Assembly (NCBI GenBank): GCA_025529335.1
Contig: JAMYHX010000509.1
Span: 1-30,672 of the forward strand
Direction: 5' to 3'
Origin: Rhizopus sp. PT2906
Lineage: Eukaryota > Mucoromycota > Mucoromycetes > Mucorales > Rhizopodaceae
Length of the DNA stretch: 30,672 bases
Shown: positions 1-8,813 of the stretch, piece by piece
Position numbering within the stretch: position 1 is the stretch's first letter
How the letters are laid out: each line of letters begins with the position of its first letter
Position numbers and translations under genes: made by a program
Notes under the pieces: model-generated
The model's input: only the letters and a program-made list of their open reading frames with translations
What the model was told of the DNA's origin: nothing
Databases searched by the model: none

Positions 1-428
1 CTATAATTATATATTAAGAAGCTGAGATATTTAAACTGAGTTGACTATATTTGATTAAGGTGTAACAGATCTTATAGCAACATTGGGTTCAACTCTAGAT
101 ATTGTATTTAAGCACTGAATAGTAGCGTGGATACTACAGACTTGATAACATTAAGTATTATATCACGCTTTATTGTATAGTATTATATTGGATGAGCTTC
201 TTTATTGATGTTTATCAAGTATGTGACAACATATTTGTTCAACAAAGGTTATCATCAGTTAACTTATCACAACACGATTATAGAAAATAACCTGTAAACG
301 GTGTACCTTCACTAGATTGTATGGCAACCTCAAGAATAAACTTTTATTGCCTGTATTTTAATATTTATCAAGTTACTCAAAGTATTAAATACAGGCTTCA
401 GTGTAACTGTACTATATAGTATATCTCT
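1..428. other. AT-rich non-coding stretch
   Basis: I see no convincing coding sequence in this first stretch. It is very AT-rich with stops in all frames. The only structure is an imperfect inverted repeat listed separately at 349-396. Confidence 0.5.
349..396. repeat. short inverted repeat (hairpin)
   Basis: GCCTGTATTTTAATA at 349-363 is matched in inverted orientation by TATTAAATACAGGC at 383-396, with one extra T in the left arm and a loop of about 19 nt. It could fold as a hairpin. Function unknown; it could be a remnant of a small inverted-repeat element. Confidence 0.5.
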
Positions 429-483
429 TCAAATACGACAGATGGTATATATGATTATATAAAAAAGCGCTACATCGTTACTA

Positions 484-879
484 ATGCAAGCTGTAGCTGC
501 TTGGTTTGCAGTAGAGAAAGGTGCTGATGAGCGCATTATAGAAAAAGATGAAATAGAGATTATAGATGATGAACAAGGTAATAATTTTTGTTCATATATA
601 GCTCTTATATTTAACAGCATTATCATATAAGAAGATGTAGAAAATGATGAAAAAACAAATTACATAAATAAAGAAAATACACAAAAAAATACAGATAATC
701 AAACAATAAAAGGCTTGGAAAAAAATGAAGAAAAAGAAGAAAAGATAGAAAAAAATATACAAATTGATGAAGCTCTAACAGTTGAGCCAGATGTAGAAGA
801 AGTAGAAAATGAAGAAGAGAACGAAGAAGAAAAGGAAGAAGAAATAAGCGAAGAGAAGCTTATATTAGAAGGCAAATAG
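484..879 (+). CDS. candidate two-exon gene, highly acidic C-terminus, function unknown
   Basis: Not recognised. A first exon can be read from ATG 484 to 577 (starting MQAVAAWFAVEKGADER). A GT-AG intron of 54 nt would span 578-631, and a second exon 632-879 continues in frame without stops to TAG 877. The product would be about 113 residues: a short ordered start, then a low-complexity tail dominated by Glu, Lys and Asn with long Glu runs near the end. The first exon might itself be internal, because TTACTAATGCAAG around 478-490 resembles a branch point and acceptor. It lies just upstream of the decayed OTU-containing transposase and might be part of the same relic. Glu/Lys-rich open frames can arise by chance in AT-rich DNA, so confidence is limited. 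Confidence 0.3.
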
Positions 880-891
880 CTTTAATATAAT

Positions 892-1962
892 ATGCGTACA
901 CTGTATTATTATTATCTGTTAGTTAACTTGATGTCATTTTTAGATCCATTGAATATGGTATCGGAAGAGCAGTTCTCGCCCTCTTTGTGGCCAACGCTTG
1001 ATTTTGCAAAGAACATTTTTGACTCTTTAGAGTCAGTTCAGGATAAAAAAGATTTAATCAGCTAGATAACAAGAGTAGTGGCAGCAAAGCAGGCCAAAAA
1101 CCTGAAGCATGTCTTACCACCACCAATTGGCTTAAAGAACAAAGGACGACCTAAGGGCACAAAAAGAAGAGATATACTATACGAAATTATAGCTGCGAAA
1201 GAAGTCAAGAAAGAGGAGATAGAAAAGAAAGAGGAAGAAAAAAAGAAGAAAGAAAAAGAAAGGTATTATCACTTTGCTGTCGTATTCACAATTATATGAA
1301 ATTAATGTCAATTTTGAATATAATCGTAGAGATTTAGCAGCAATGAAAGTAATTATCAAACCTATAAGCTTTTTGAACATACAAGACTCGCAAAAGAAGA
1401 AGATGGAGCTTGTTCTAAATCCTACAGGGGACGGTAACTGTGGCTTCCGGTGCATCGCACATGCCATTTATGGAGATGAAAATCTGCGAATGCGGGTTAA
1501 ACAAGAGATGTAAGACTGGTTCCAAAAGAACAAAGACGGCATATACAAAGGTACTTAAGTCCAAGTATTGTAAATAGCCCTCAACCAAATGCTCGTTCTG
1601 TAGGTTATATAAGAGAAGAAGATGTTGGGCATATGCTAAGCAATTACGATCTTACACCACCAAGTAATTGCTGGTTTGATTCGATCGACTGCCCACAGAT
1701 CGTAGCAGAAATATATAACAGAGCAGTTGCTGTGTATTCTGAAACAGCTGGAAATACTTTGTATTTGCCTTTCAGAAATGAAACGCCAAATGAATTTCGA
1801 CCTATTATGCTGTACCTTGGTCAGAGTAATGTGCAGCATTGGCACTTAATTGCGTTTGAAAAGAAGCTAGGAAAGCTCGTCTGGCCTTCTCTTTCGCCAT
1901 TATACGAGCCGGTTCATATTAGCCTTGGTCTAAATGACAACAGCATTTTGTACAAGCAATAA
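892..1962 (+). pseudogene. decayed Mutator-like transposase C-terminus with OTU cysteine-protease domain
   Basis: Three pieces read as one protein. From about 931 (MSFLDPLNMVSEEQ) a frame runs to an in-frame TAG at 1063, then continues in the same frame through a basic GRPKGTKRR stretch. After a frame change near 1260-1280 the OTU core appears: NPTGDGNCGFRCIAHAIYGD, with the GDGNC catalytic-cysteine motif. A TAA stop at 1511 and another frame change near 1550 separate it from the last piece (1552-1962). That piece holds the second OTU half, including an HWHLIAF segment with the likely catalytic His. C-terminal OTU domains and a GRPKGT linker are, from family knowledge, typical of Mutator-like transposases in Mucoromycota; the DDE core and zinc finger are not present here. 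The breaks make this a relic. A spliced intron could explain the first frame change (GT at 1262) but not the stops. Confidence 0.65.
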
Positions 1963-2246
1963 AAATTAAACAAGAACTGCTCAACATAGCATTTATGCAT
2001 AAAGAACCTGAGTTTAAATCTGGTGAATGTAGCAAGAAATTAGTGTGATGTCATACTAATTTTATTTTCTGGTGCATTTTCTGGTGCATGTAGTGTTCAC
2101 CTTTTTAATATACTCAAATGATTAAATGAAATATTCTACAACTGCTTTGATTTAATTAAAGTAAAGTGCTGCTAACCCATGAACTTTCTATTATGTAACT
2201 ACTTCTAATTATTGACCTTACCCATATATTGTAAAAAGGCTACTAT
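1963..2246. other. AT-rich spacer
   Basis: No coding sequence seen. It contains one copy of the ATTTTCTGGTGCATGTAGTG motif (2076-2095), which recurs near 20976. Confidence 0.5.
2076..2097 (+). repeat. dispersed 22-bp repeat, copy 1
   Basis: A 22-base identical match exists between 2076-2097 and 20976-20997, in the same orientation. In this copy, TTTTCTGGTGCAT is also immediately duplicated upstream (around 2065-2077). It may be the terminus of a degraded mobile element. Confidence 0.55.
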
Positions 2247-2529
2247 TTTTTTTCTAGTTTCAACAAGTTTGCAAGAGGAATGAAATGACTAACTGCTCCA
2301 GTGCATGGCGACCTGGATATGCTTTTTGAGTGTATTAAATGAAGGCTTGCAACGGTTTTTTGGGTGATTCCAAAAGTAAACCACTTCATTTTGGCAGTGC
2401 TTTTATTCACGGGTAAAGGGGTATTGTGCTTCTCAAATACAACTCTGTGCATTTTAAGCCAGTCCTTTCATTACATCTTGCACAATCAGTCTTTGGAGCT
2501 TGTAACGCGAACATCTAGTTTAAGGTTAG
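2247..2529 (-). repeat. 283-bp retroposon-like repeat, copy 1
   Basis: Nearly identical to 2574-2856 at a constant offset of 327 bp, with four differences seen, all transitions. Read on the minus strand, both copies end in CTAG followed by an A-tract (plus-strand T runs at about 2246-2253 and 2566-2580). This suggests an A-tailed, reverse-transcribed unit such as a SINE or the 3' end of a LINE. The short open frame inside (MHRVVFEKHN start on the minus strand) is shared by both copies, but I do not recognise it. Confidence 0.75.
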
Positions 2530-2573
2530 ATAGCGAGTGATCACCATATCAACACTAATAACTTTTTCTTTTT

Positions 2574-2856
2574 TTTTTTTCTAGTTTCAACAAGTTTGCA
2601 AGAGGAATGAAATGACTAACTGCTCCAGTGCATGGCGACCTGGATATGCTTTTTGAGTGTATTAAATGAAGGCTTGCAACGGTTTTTTGGGTGATTCCAA
2701 AAGTAAACCACTTCATTTTGGCAGTGCTTTTATTCACGGGTAAAGGGGTATTGTGCTTCTCAAATACAACTCTGTGCATTTTAAGCCAGTCCTTTCATTA
2801 CATCTTGCACAATCAATCTTTGGAGCTTGCAACGTGAACATCTAGTTTAAAGTTAG
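2574..2856 (-). repeat. 283-bp retroposon-like repeat, copy 2
   Basis: Second copy of the repeat at 2247-2529, same orientation, separated by 44 bp. Its A-tail (plus-strand T tract) is longer. It could instead be a tandem duplication with a 327-bp period, but the sequences after the two copies do not match. Confidence 0.75.
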
Positions 2857-3303
2857 TTAATGGAGGATAAGAGGTTGATAATACTGATCTTCCAGGTTAT
2901 AGTTAGACCCAAGCAATATTGTCCACAATGAGGTACTTAAGCCTCGAATCTACTTAATCTCACTGGGCATAAATAACTACTGCCAATTATGGAAATCCAT
3001 TAAAGTAACAAACAACAATATCTACCAATATGCAGCCAGTGAAGCCCTGAACTATCAAGAGAACAGATCAAGGCCCTTGGATTATAATAATCCAATATAA
3101 ACCTTCATAATAATATTTTGTATAATCTTTAGATTGAATTTGATCTTAATAAATTATAAACATTCTTAATAGACTCATCGTACAAGTTCTAATATTAATA
3201 TCAAAGGTTCTCACACAAGAATGAACTTTACTTTCAGTCGTGTATGAGGCCTCATATGACTCCTCTTCTAGTTCTCGTTGCTGCAAGAATCACTTTTTGT
3301 TGA
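2857..3303. other. AT-rich spacer
   Basis: No supported gene. No repeats beyond ordinary AT-rich simple sequence were seen. Confidence 0.45.
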
Positions 3304-3570
3304 ATGAAGATTGAGAATTTTATCCCAAAGTGTGTCAGTATGTTGAAGACGTCCGTCTTGAGGAAGCGTTTCGATAAACTAGGGTACTGCGGATTATCAG
3401 CGTGGAGAGTTAGACAGTGCCGTATCATATACAAAGAATTGATGTGCAAACAGCAGGACACGCCGTTTCTTGATCTTTTTTTATTATATCATGTTTATTA
3501 TTTTCTCGTCTATGGTAAAAGCATATGTTGTGCTATAAGTATATATTGTGCTTTATTTCACTTTTACTAA
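3304..3570 (+). pseudogene. short open frame, possible transposase helix-turn-helix remnant
   Basis: An 88-codon frame starts MKIENFIPKC. It has one protein-like segment (TSVLRKRFDKLGYCGLSAWR), vaguely like the helix-turn-helix of Tc1/mariner transposases, then turns into hydrophobic AT-rich sequence. No catalytic region follows. I would not defend this as a functional gene. Confidence 0.15.
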
Positions 3571-4126
3571 AGTAAAAATAGCTATATATTTTATTTGGTT
3601 ATCAGCATCTACTTTATATAAAGAAATTAACATTACTTTGAGAAGTTATTATTATAGTTTCTAATATTTTATTTCAGTATTAATATCTATTTACTTTTTC
3701 ATTTATGCAGGCTTTATGGCAAGAAACCTTTTTTCTTTTTAAATAAAAGACCCCTAGTTTCCTTTTATTAATTTTCCTGATAATTTATTTTGTTTAGTAT
3801 GAAGCTGATGTGAACACGAAGGTTAATATATACACATTCTTGTATCTTAATGACAGCTACTAATTTTATCTTCTAGGCAAGTAAATCAAATCTTCTCTAG
3901 TCTCGATTCAGAAATATACACACAATAAGGTAGTTTCTCTATATGATATGTTGTTATTAATATCAACACGAGCAACGATCATGCCTATTAAACCAAAATG
4001 ATCACGGTGGAATGATAGTCTGTGACTCTAAATGTTTTTATTTGATAAGAGCTTAAACGAGTGAGATAAGTAAGCTTACAATTATTATTTGAGCCTTTTA
4101 ACTTTTAGATTGTAACTTTGTCAAAA
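3571..4126. other. AT-rich upstream region
   Basis: No gene seen. The last part holds a possible splice acceptor (CTTTTAACTTTTAG ending at 4108) just upstream of the next gene. The reading frame stays open from 4109 to the ATG at 4127, so an untracked upstream exon is possible. Confidence 0.45.
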
Positions 4127-5740
4127 ATGAGCTCAAACATTAAATATATACAAGAACACCACAAGAACTTTAATGTATTATCTTTTGCCAAACACACAAA
4201 GGCCAAGTCTCTCAGTTCTTTCAAAAAGGAACTCGACACCGCGTTATCAGCCATTGCTGACCAAGACATAAAAAAAAACAGAGACAACAGAGACATTATC
4301 TCTTGGGCTAGGTTGAAGCGAAAGAATCAAAACGAGGTAAATGTTGCAGTGATGATTTATTACTGATAACTAATAGCACGTAAATAGTTGACGGGCACAG
4401 TACAAATCAAAAAGTATTTTTACAAAATCGTACGCGAAAATTATATAAGCACAAAAAAATATCTCAAGTTAATCAAAAAGTTACGTGATACTGAAGAAGA
4501 GATAAACCAAATTGAGGATGGGGAACCTAGCGCACAAGCAGAAGATGATGATGACGATGATGATGAAGACACTAGTGATCTCATCAAATCATTCAGGAAC
4601 CTCGATCATAGCAACAAGTGGATCCTTAGTACTGGTAAATGTGTTGATAACGAATTGTTTCTCTTCGCCCTCCAATGTCAAGAGGATCATCCAAGCAAGC
4701 AATTCATCATGGATGTAGCAGATTTAAATTATGTACAATACGACGTATTTACAGAAGAAGAATTGGATGAAATAAGTACATTTGAAGAGAAAGAATTGCC
4801 GATGCCACCAGATGCCATCCTACAACACATGAATCACTTTAACCTGACTAGTGCAAATCAACTTCGTACCGCTTTAAATAATAACCATACTTTTTACAAT
4901 AACCCTGATAAAGACATTGACTGGATTAACCACACCATATACAGTCTTGTACGAGAGTACGAAAGTGGAAATATGAAGCGAACCCATTCGGAAACGTGGT
5001 ATCAAACACACATATGGCGAATGATTGAAACCTGCTTCGATAAACTGGACGAACTTGAAGCTGCCATTGGCGAACCTATTAGTATGGCAAACCAAAACAG
5101 GATGAACAACAAACGAACCATTGATGGATTTAATACAATAGCAAGAGTCAAGTTAGGTCACAAATGCGACAGCGTATTTAGAACTTGCAGAATTGATCAC
5201 AGTAAAGATCAAGAGTTTGGTGCAACGGAAGCCAAGGCGAAATACAATATTTCCTCTGAACATTTTAAAGACTCTTTTGTTAAATTACCAACAACTCTTA
5301 AAGACATGCTTGATGATTTGATAAAAACAAAACCGTCCATGTACAAATGTCTTCAGACAGTCGGCTTCATCCACTCTGGACTTTCATCTACAATGCTTAA
5401 TGTAGACAGACCAACACGTAACATTACCAGAGTTACCAGACAAGAGCCAATCGTCATTAGTCATGCTATTGAACACTTTGGTGAAACAGTTCTTCCAGCT
5501 ATGGTTTCGGTTTGGATTGCAACAGATATTGTCAAAAGTACCTTTGATATTCTAAACGTATTACCACCACCAGCAAATGGTGAAAATGAAGATGATTTTT
5601 CGTGGATGAAAGGTTTTTTCAAAAAGCAAAAATTATCTGGTAGAAGAACCCCCTTCTGCACCCTCAACAACCATCAAAGTCCAAAAAAGGAAACAATCAC
5701 TTTTTCAAAAAAAGACAAAACACACCATAAAAAATAAATT
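4127..5740 (+). CDS. two-exon protein of unknown function with a possible PD-(D/E)XK nuclease core
   Basis: Exon 1 is 4127-4336 (ATG at 4127). A 51-nt phase-0 intron spans 4337-4387 (donor GTAAAT, branch-like CTGATAAC, acceptor AATAG). Exon 2 runs 4388-5737 and the frame ends just before the (AC)n tract. The protein is about 519 residues. The N-terminus is charged. An Asp run lies around residues 125-132. Near residues 331-353 the order CDSVF ... EFGATEAK fits the D...(D/E)xK pattern of PD-(D/E)XK nucleases. The C-terminus is Lys-rich and may direct nuclear entry. The gene is uninterrupted, unlike the related-looking loci in this window. It resembles repeated hypothetical proteins of Mucoromycota, but I cannot name the family. 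The nuclease reading rests on motif order alone. It may belong to a mobile element or a host-encoded repeat family. Confidence 0.6.
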
Positions 5741-5741
5741 G

Positions 5742-5759
5742 ACACACACACACACACAC
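5742..5759. repeat. (AC)n microsatellite
   Basis: Nine AC dinucleotide units lie immediately after the stop codon of the preceding gene. Confidence 0.85.
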
Positions 5760-6586
5760 CCCTCTATCTTTATCTTTAAAGTACACATATACCATCGAAT
5801 ATTTATTACTCATGCTTTATTTTTTATTCCTTATTCACCAAGATAAAAAGGGTATTGGTAAGCGGTCTTATTTAAAAATAAATAAAGTTGCCTTCCTATG
5901 TAAATTTCCCCTATTTTTATAAAAAAAAAAGTCCAATTGATATTTTAAAATCCGACCAATATTTTCAAAAAATGACCAATTGACGGTACTTAATTTATGC
6001 ACCTTTGTGTTCTGTTTCTCTTCTTTAGTTGAATTCTTAAAGAACACCTAAGGATTAGAAAAAAGTAAACATAATTAATATAAATATCATCCTATTATTA
6101 ACCATATATATTATAACAATAAAGCTATCAATTCAACTCATAACAAAGCCACACTCTATATCAATTCACAAAAATCGTGAATTATTCACGGTTGTTCGTG
6201 AAAAATTCATGAATGAAAAGCGGTCAGAATCACTCGAAATCAGAAATGCGTGAAATGAACCAGAAAAATCACAAAGTCAGCCTATAGAAAATTCAAATAG
6301 TGGTATACTGTCAACTAATCACACATTCCTCTTCATAATTGCACTCTTTTAGACATCATTTTTCATGAAGGCATTGTTACTCAAAAAATGAATAATTCTG
6401 ATCGGCTCATTTGACCACCTCCCGCTCAACCGTGAATTGTTCAAGGTTATTTTAAAAAATCCACTGTTCTTCTTGCCATAGCGCGCTTGTTGGTGAGTCC
6501 CTGCCAGGCTTTTGCTATTATATTATACGGCTTTCTAACCCTTTCTGTTATTTAGATTAGGACCAACAGCAGTTAATAAATATTGA
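5760..6586. other. AT-rich spacer with short palindromes
   Basis: No gene supported. The region contains the palindrome CGTGAATTATTCACG (6176-6190) and several further CGTGAAT/GTGAAA words between 6170 and 6440. These may be the remains of an inverted-repeat element. The end of the stretch has a possible splice acceptor (GTTATTTAG, about 6547-6555) before the next relic. Confidence 0.45.
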
Positions 6587-7554
6587 CCTCATCCAACTGA
6601 ATGGACAAAGGGCACAAAATCAGATGTGTTGCATGCTACTGATAATGTGAATACCTTTCCGACCATGCTGCTAGAAGTGCAATACAATCCAGATGATACA
6701 TTCCTGCATCGTATTGTACAGTATTGCGAGGAAGTCCATAAGCAATACAATGTCGAGCCATTGGTCCTTGTTTTTGTGATCAACAAAACAAGAGACAAGG
6801 TCTTGCGTAAAGCTAGGAAAGACCCAAAGCATCCGTATTTACTCAAGTTACCGTGCTTTCCATGGGCTAAAAATGCTGGATAATGAACAAAGATGTCATT
6901 CGCGATCACTTGATCAGTACTCCCCTTTGCCCTATGGTTGTTCTTGGTGCGTTTTTTACTGCACAGGAGATATCTCTCGCTCAGCACCAGCAACGGCACG
7001 ATTCAATCATAAAGCAGCTGTACAGGTTATCGCAGCAAATTTTCGAGCACGTCGTAACACCTGAAGAGTCCACGATAGATGACTTGTTGCACGTGTGCGA
7101 CAACGCTAGCTTGAAGTTTGAAGAAGGCATCAATGTTCTTGAGGATTTGCCAGATTCTAACTTGAAGAAGCGAGTTATTAATTGATTAAATGATGGGTTA
7201 GAAGTAGTAAAGGCTTACAAATGCAAATACATGCCTTGTCCATCACCATCACCATCACCATCACCGCCAATCTCTCCCTCGTCACCGTCTGCAGCTCAAA
7301 ACTGGATATTCGTTGAAAGGTATCTGCAAAGACTTGGAAGTGAACCGATGAACTGGGATGCCTGTCTTGTAGAAGGGCAGCAACAAGGCTATTTAAAAAG
7401 CTATACTAAGTCTACTAGTTTGAAAGCCGCGTATTTGCGTTGGAAAAAAAAAAAATATAAAATAGACATTAGTAACCAAAAAAAAATAAACGTGGCGCTT
7501 TCATTGAATGTGTGTTTTTGGGGACTTGGGGTCGGCCAGCATTTATTAATGTAA
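6587..7554 (+). pseudogene. decayed PD-(D/E)XK-like family protein, copy A
   Basis: Not named, but clearly paralogous to the relic at 14741-15706. The readable parts in order: PHPTEWTKGTKSDVLHATDN at 6587, then TMLLEVQYN; the Asp and the E-V-Q fit a PD-(D/E)XK (ExQ variant) core. Next come VEPLVLVFVIN and LPCFPWAKNAG, ending at TAA 6881. A one-base-type frame change then leads to MNKDVIRDHL at 6883. A helical segment (SIIKQLYRLSQQIFEHV) aligns with SMMVRLFEILQQILVKS in the other copy. An in-frame TGA at 7183 follows, and the same frame continues through a (PS)n run encoded by CCATCA repeats to a C-terminal MNWDACLVEG motif, which matches MNWKACHALL in the other copy. A possible further in-frame TGA lies at 6584, with open frame upstream of it. 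The frameshift and stop make it non-functional unless edited or spliced unusually. Homology fades after about 7470. Confidence 0.65.
7240..7263 (+). repeat. (CCATCA)4 tandem repeat
   Basis: Four perfect 6-bp units inside the decayed gene, encoding alternating Pro-Ser before the conserved C-terminal domain. Confidence 0.85.
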
Positions 7555-8813
7555 TGGTGGAACAGATATCGATATTCACTTTGGCGCACATATCCGTGAA
7601 TTGATCTAAAAACAGGAGGAAATCATCCATTTTATAAATTGGCCTATCAAAGCCCTTTTATTTTTGCGTAACAACACCCCTTAAAAATAGAAATAGCAAA
7701 AAAGAGGCAATTGCAAAGGTTAATGTGCATTCAAAAGCGTGTATAGGATTTTTAATTCTTTTGGTTAATTTCTGCTGATGTTGATTTCAGATCATTGTCA
7801 TGATCAGAAACCGTAAAGGAGTCTACGGACGTCCGTAGAAATCTTACGGAAGTTGTCTCTTAAAAAAAAAAAATCCAAAGACTATTCTCTTCCCGCAACG
7901 ACTCAAATTATTTACAAGTCCACTATTTCACTTTTTAGAATAAATTCCTTTTCTTTCGAATTAAATCTAAAAGCAGTAACAACAATTGAACATTAGCAGC
8001 AAATAGTAGAAAGGATTGAAGGTTGTGGATCAAACAAAAAATCACTTGGAATTAACCCAATTGTATGGATTAGTAAAAAGAGAGAAACGTATGTTGGTAT
8101 TAGAGCATATATCCTAATATTAGCTTTACTTACCACCAAGGTGCATTCTGAGGAGGGTAGCGATAACTACCCAGGATAGTTTAAACAAAAAAAAGGAACG
8201 GAGGACAGAGAGAACCCAGAGCACAAGAAGAGGCAAGCGAGTCAGAGCAAGGACCATGAGGACAAGCTAGTTTTGATTGGTGAATCTTTGAACACTCAGA
8301 GGGACATTTGATAACTGCTGTAAAGAGGCAAAAAAGGACTCAGTTAAAATGAGTTTTTATATGTTTTTACAAAAAGACTAAAGGAGGGCTATTTCTACTA
8401 TTAAGTTAATTTCAACTCCAGGACAGTCCACCTGTTAATATTATATGCATATGTTTATCTCCTAATTCAATGGGGTGGAGGCTTATTGAGCAGTCTTTGT
8501 TAATTATTGAAAGCAAACTTAAATGAGAAAACGCTGCAACCTCGTATTACTAAAGCTTGGAGTTAGAATCCACAAGGTCATCTTTATGATTTCATTAAAC
8601 ATTCTGTATCATGTTTAAATGATTGTTTCAATAAAAAAAAGCTATACAATCGTCTTTTTACATGTATAAATGGTTATAATTTTAGTTTGTGAAAATTTGA
8701 TGTGGAGACATTGTAACAAAAAAAAAAAAGAGGAAAAGATTACATCAATACAAACGCAAACGTGTGTATAAATATGCATGTATAAAAAAGGAGGAAAGGT
8801 ATGTGTAATGTAT
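7555..8813. other. AT-rich spacer; terminator region of the Ca2+-ATPase gene
   Basis: No coding sequence supported. It contains the 16-bp palindrome at 7823-7838 and many A tracts. The right end should hold the 3' untranslated region of the minus-strand ATPase gene. Confidence 0.45.
7823..7838. repeat. perfect 16-bp palindrome
   Basis: CTACGGACGTCCGTAG is a perfect palindrome, unusually GC-rich for this spacer. It is followed by a partial echo, CTTACGGA (7843-7850). It may be the end of a degraded transposable element or a protein-binding site. Confidence 0.7.

Noticed and set aside
429..626. Minus-strand frame opposite the acidic candidate gene
   Set aside because: The composition is hydrophobic and low-complexity, and the plus strand offers a cleaner intron-exon structure.
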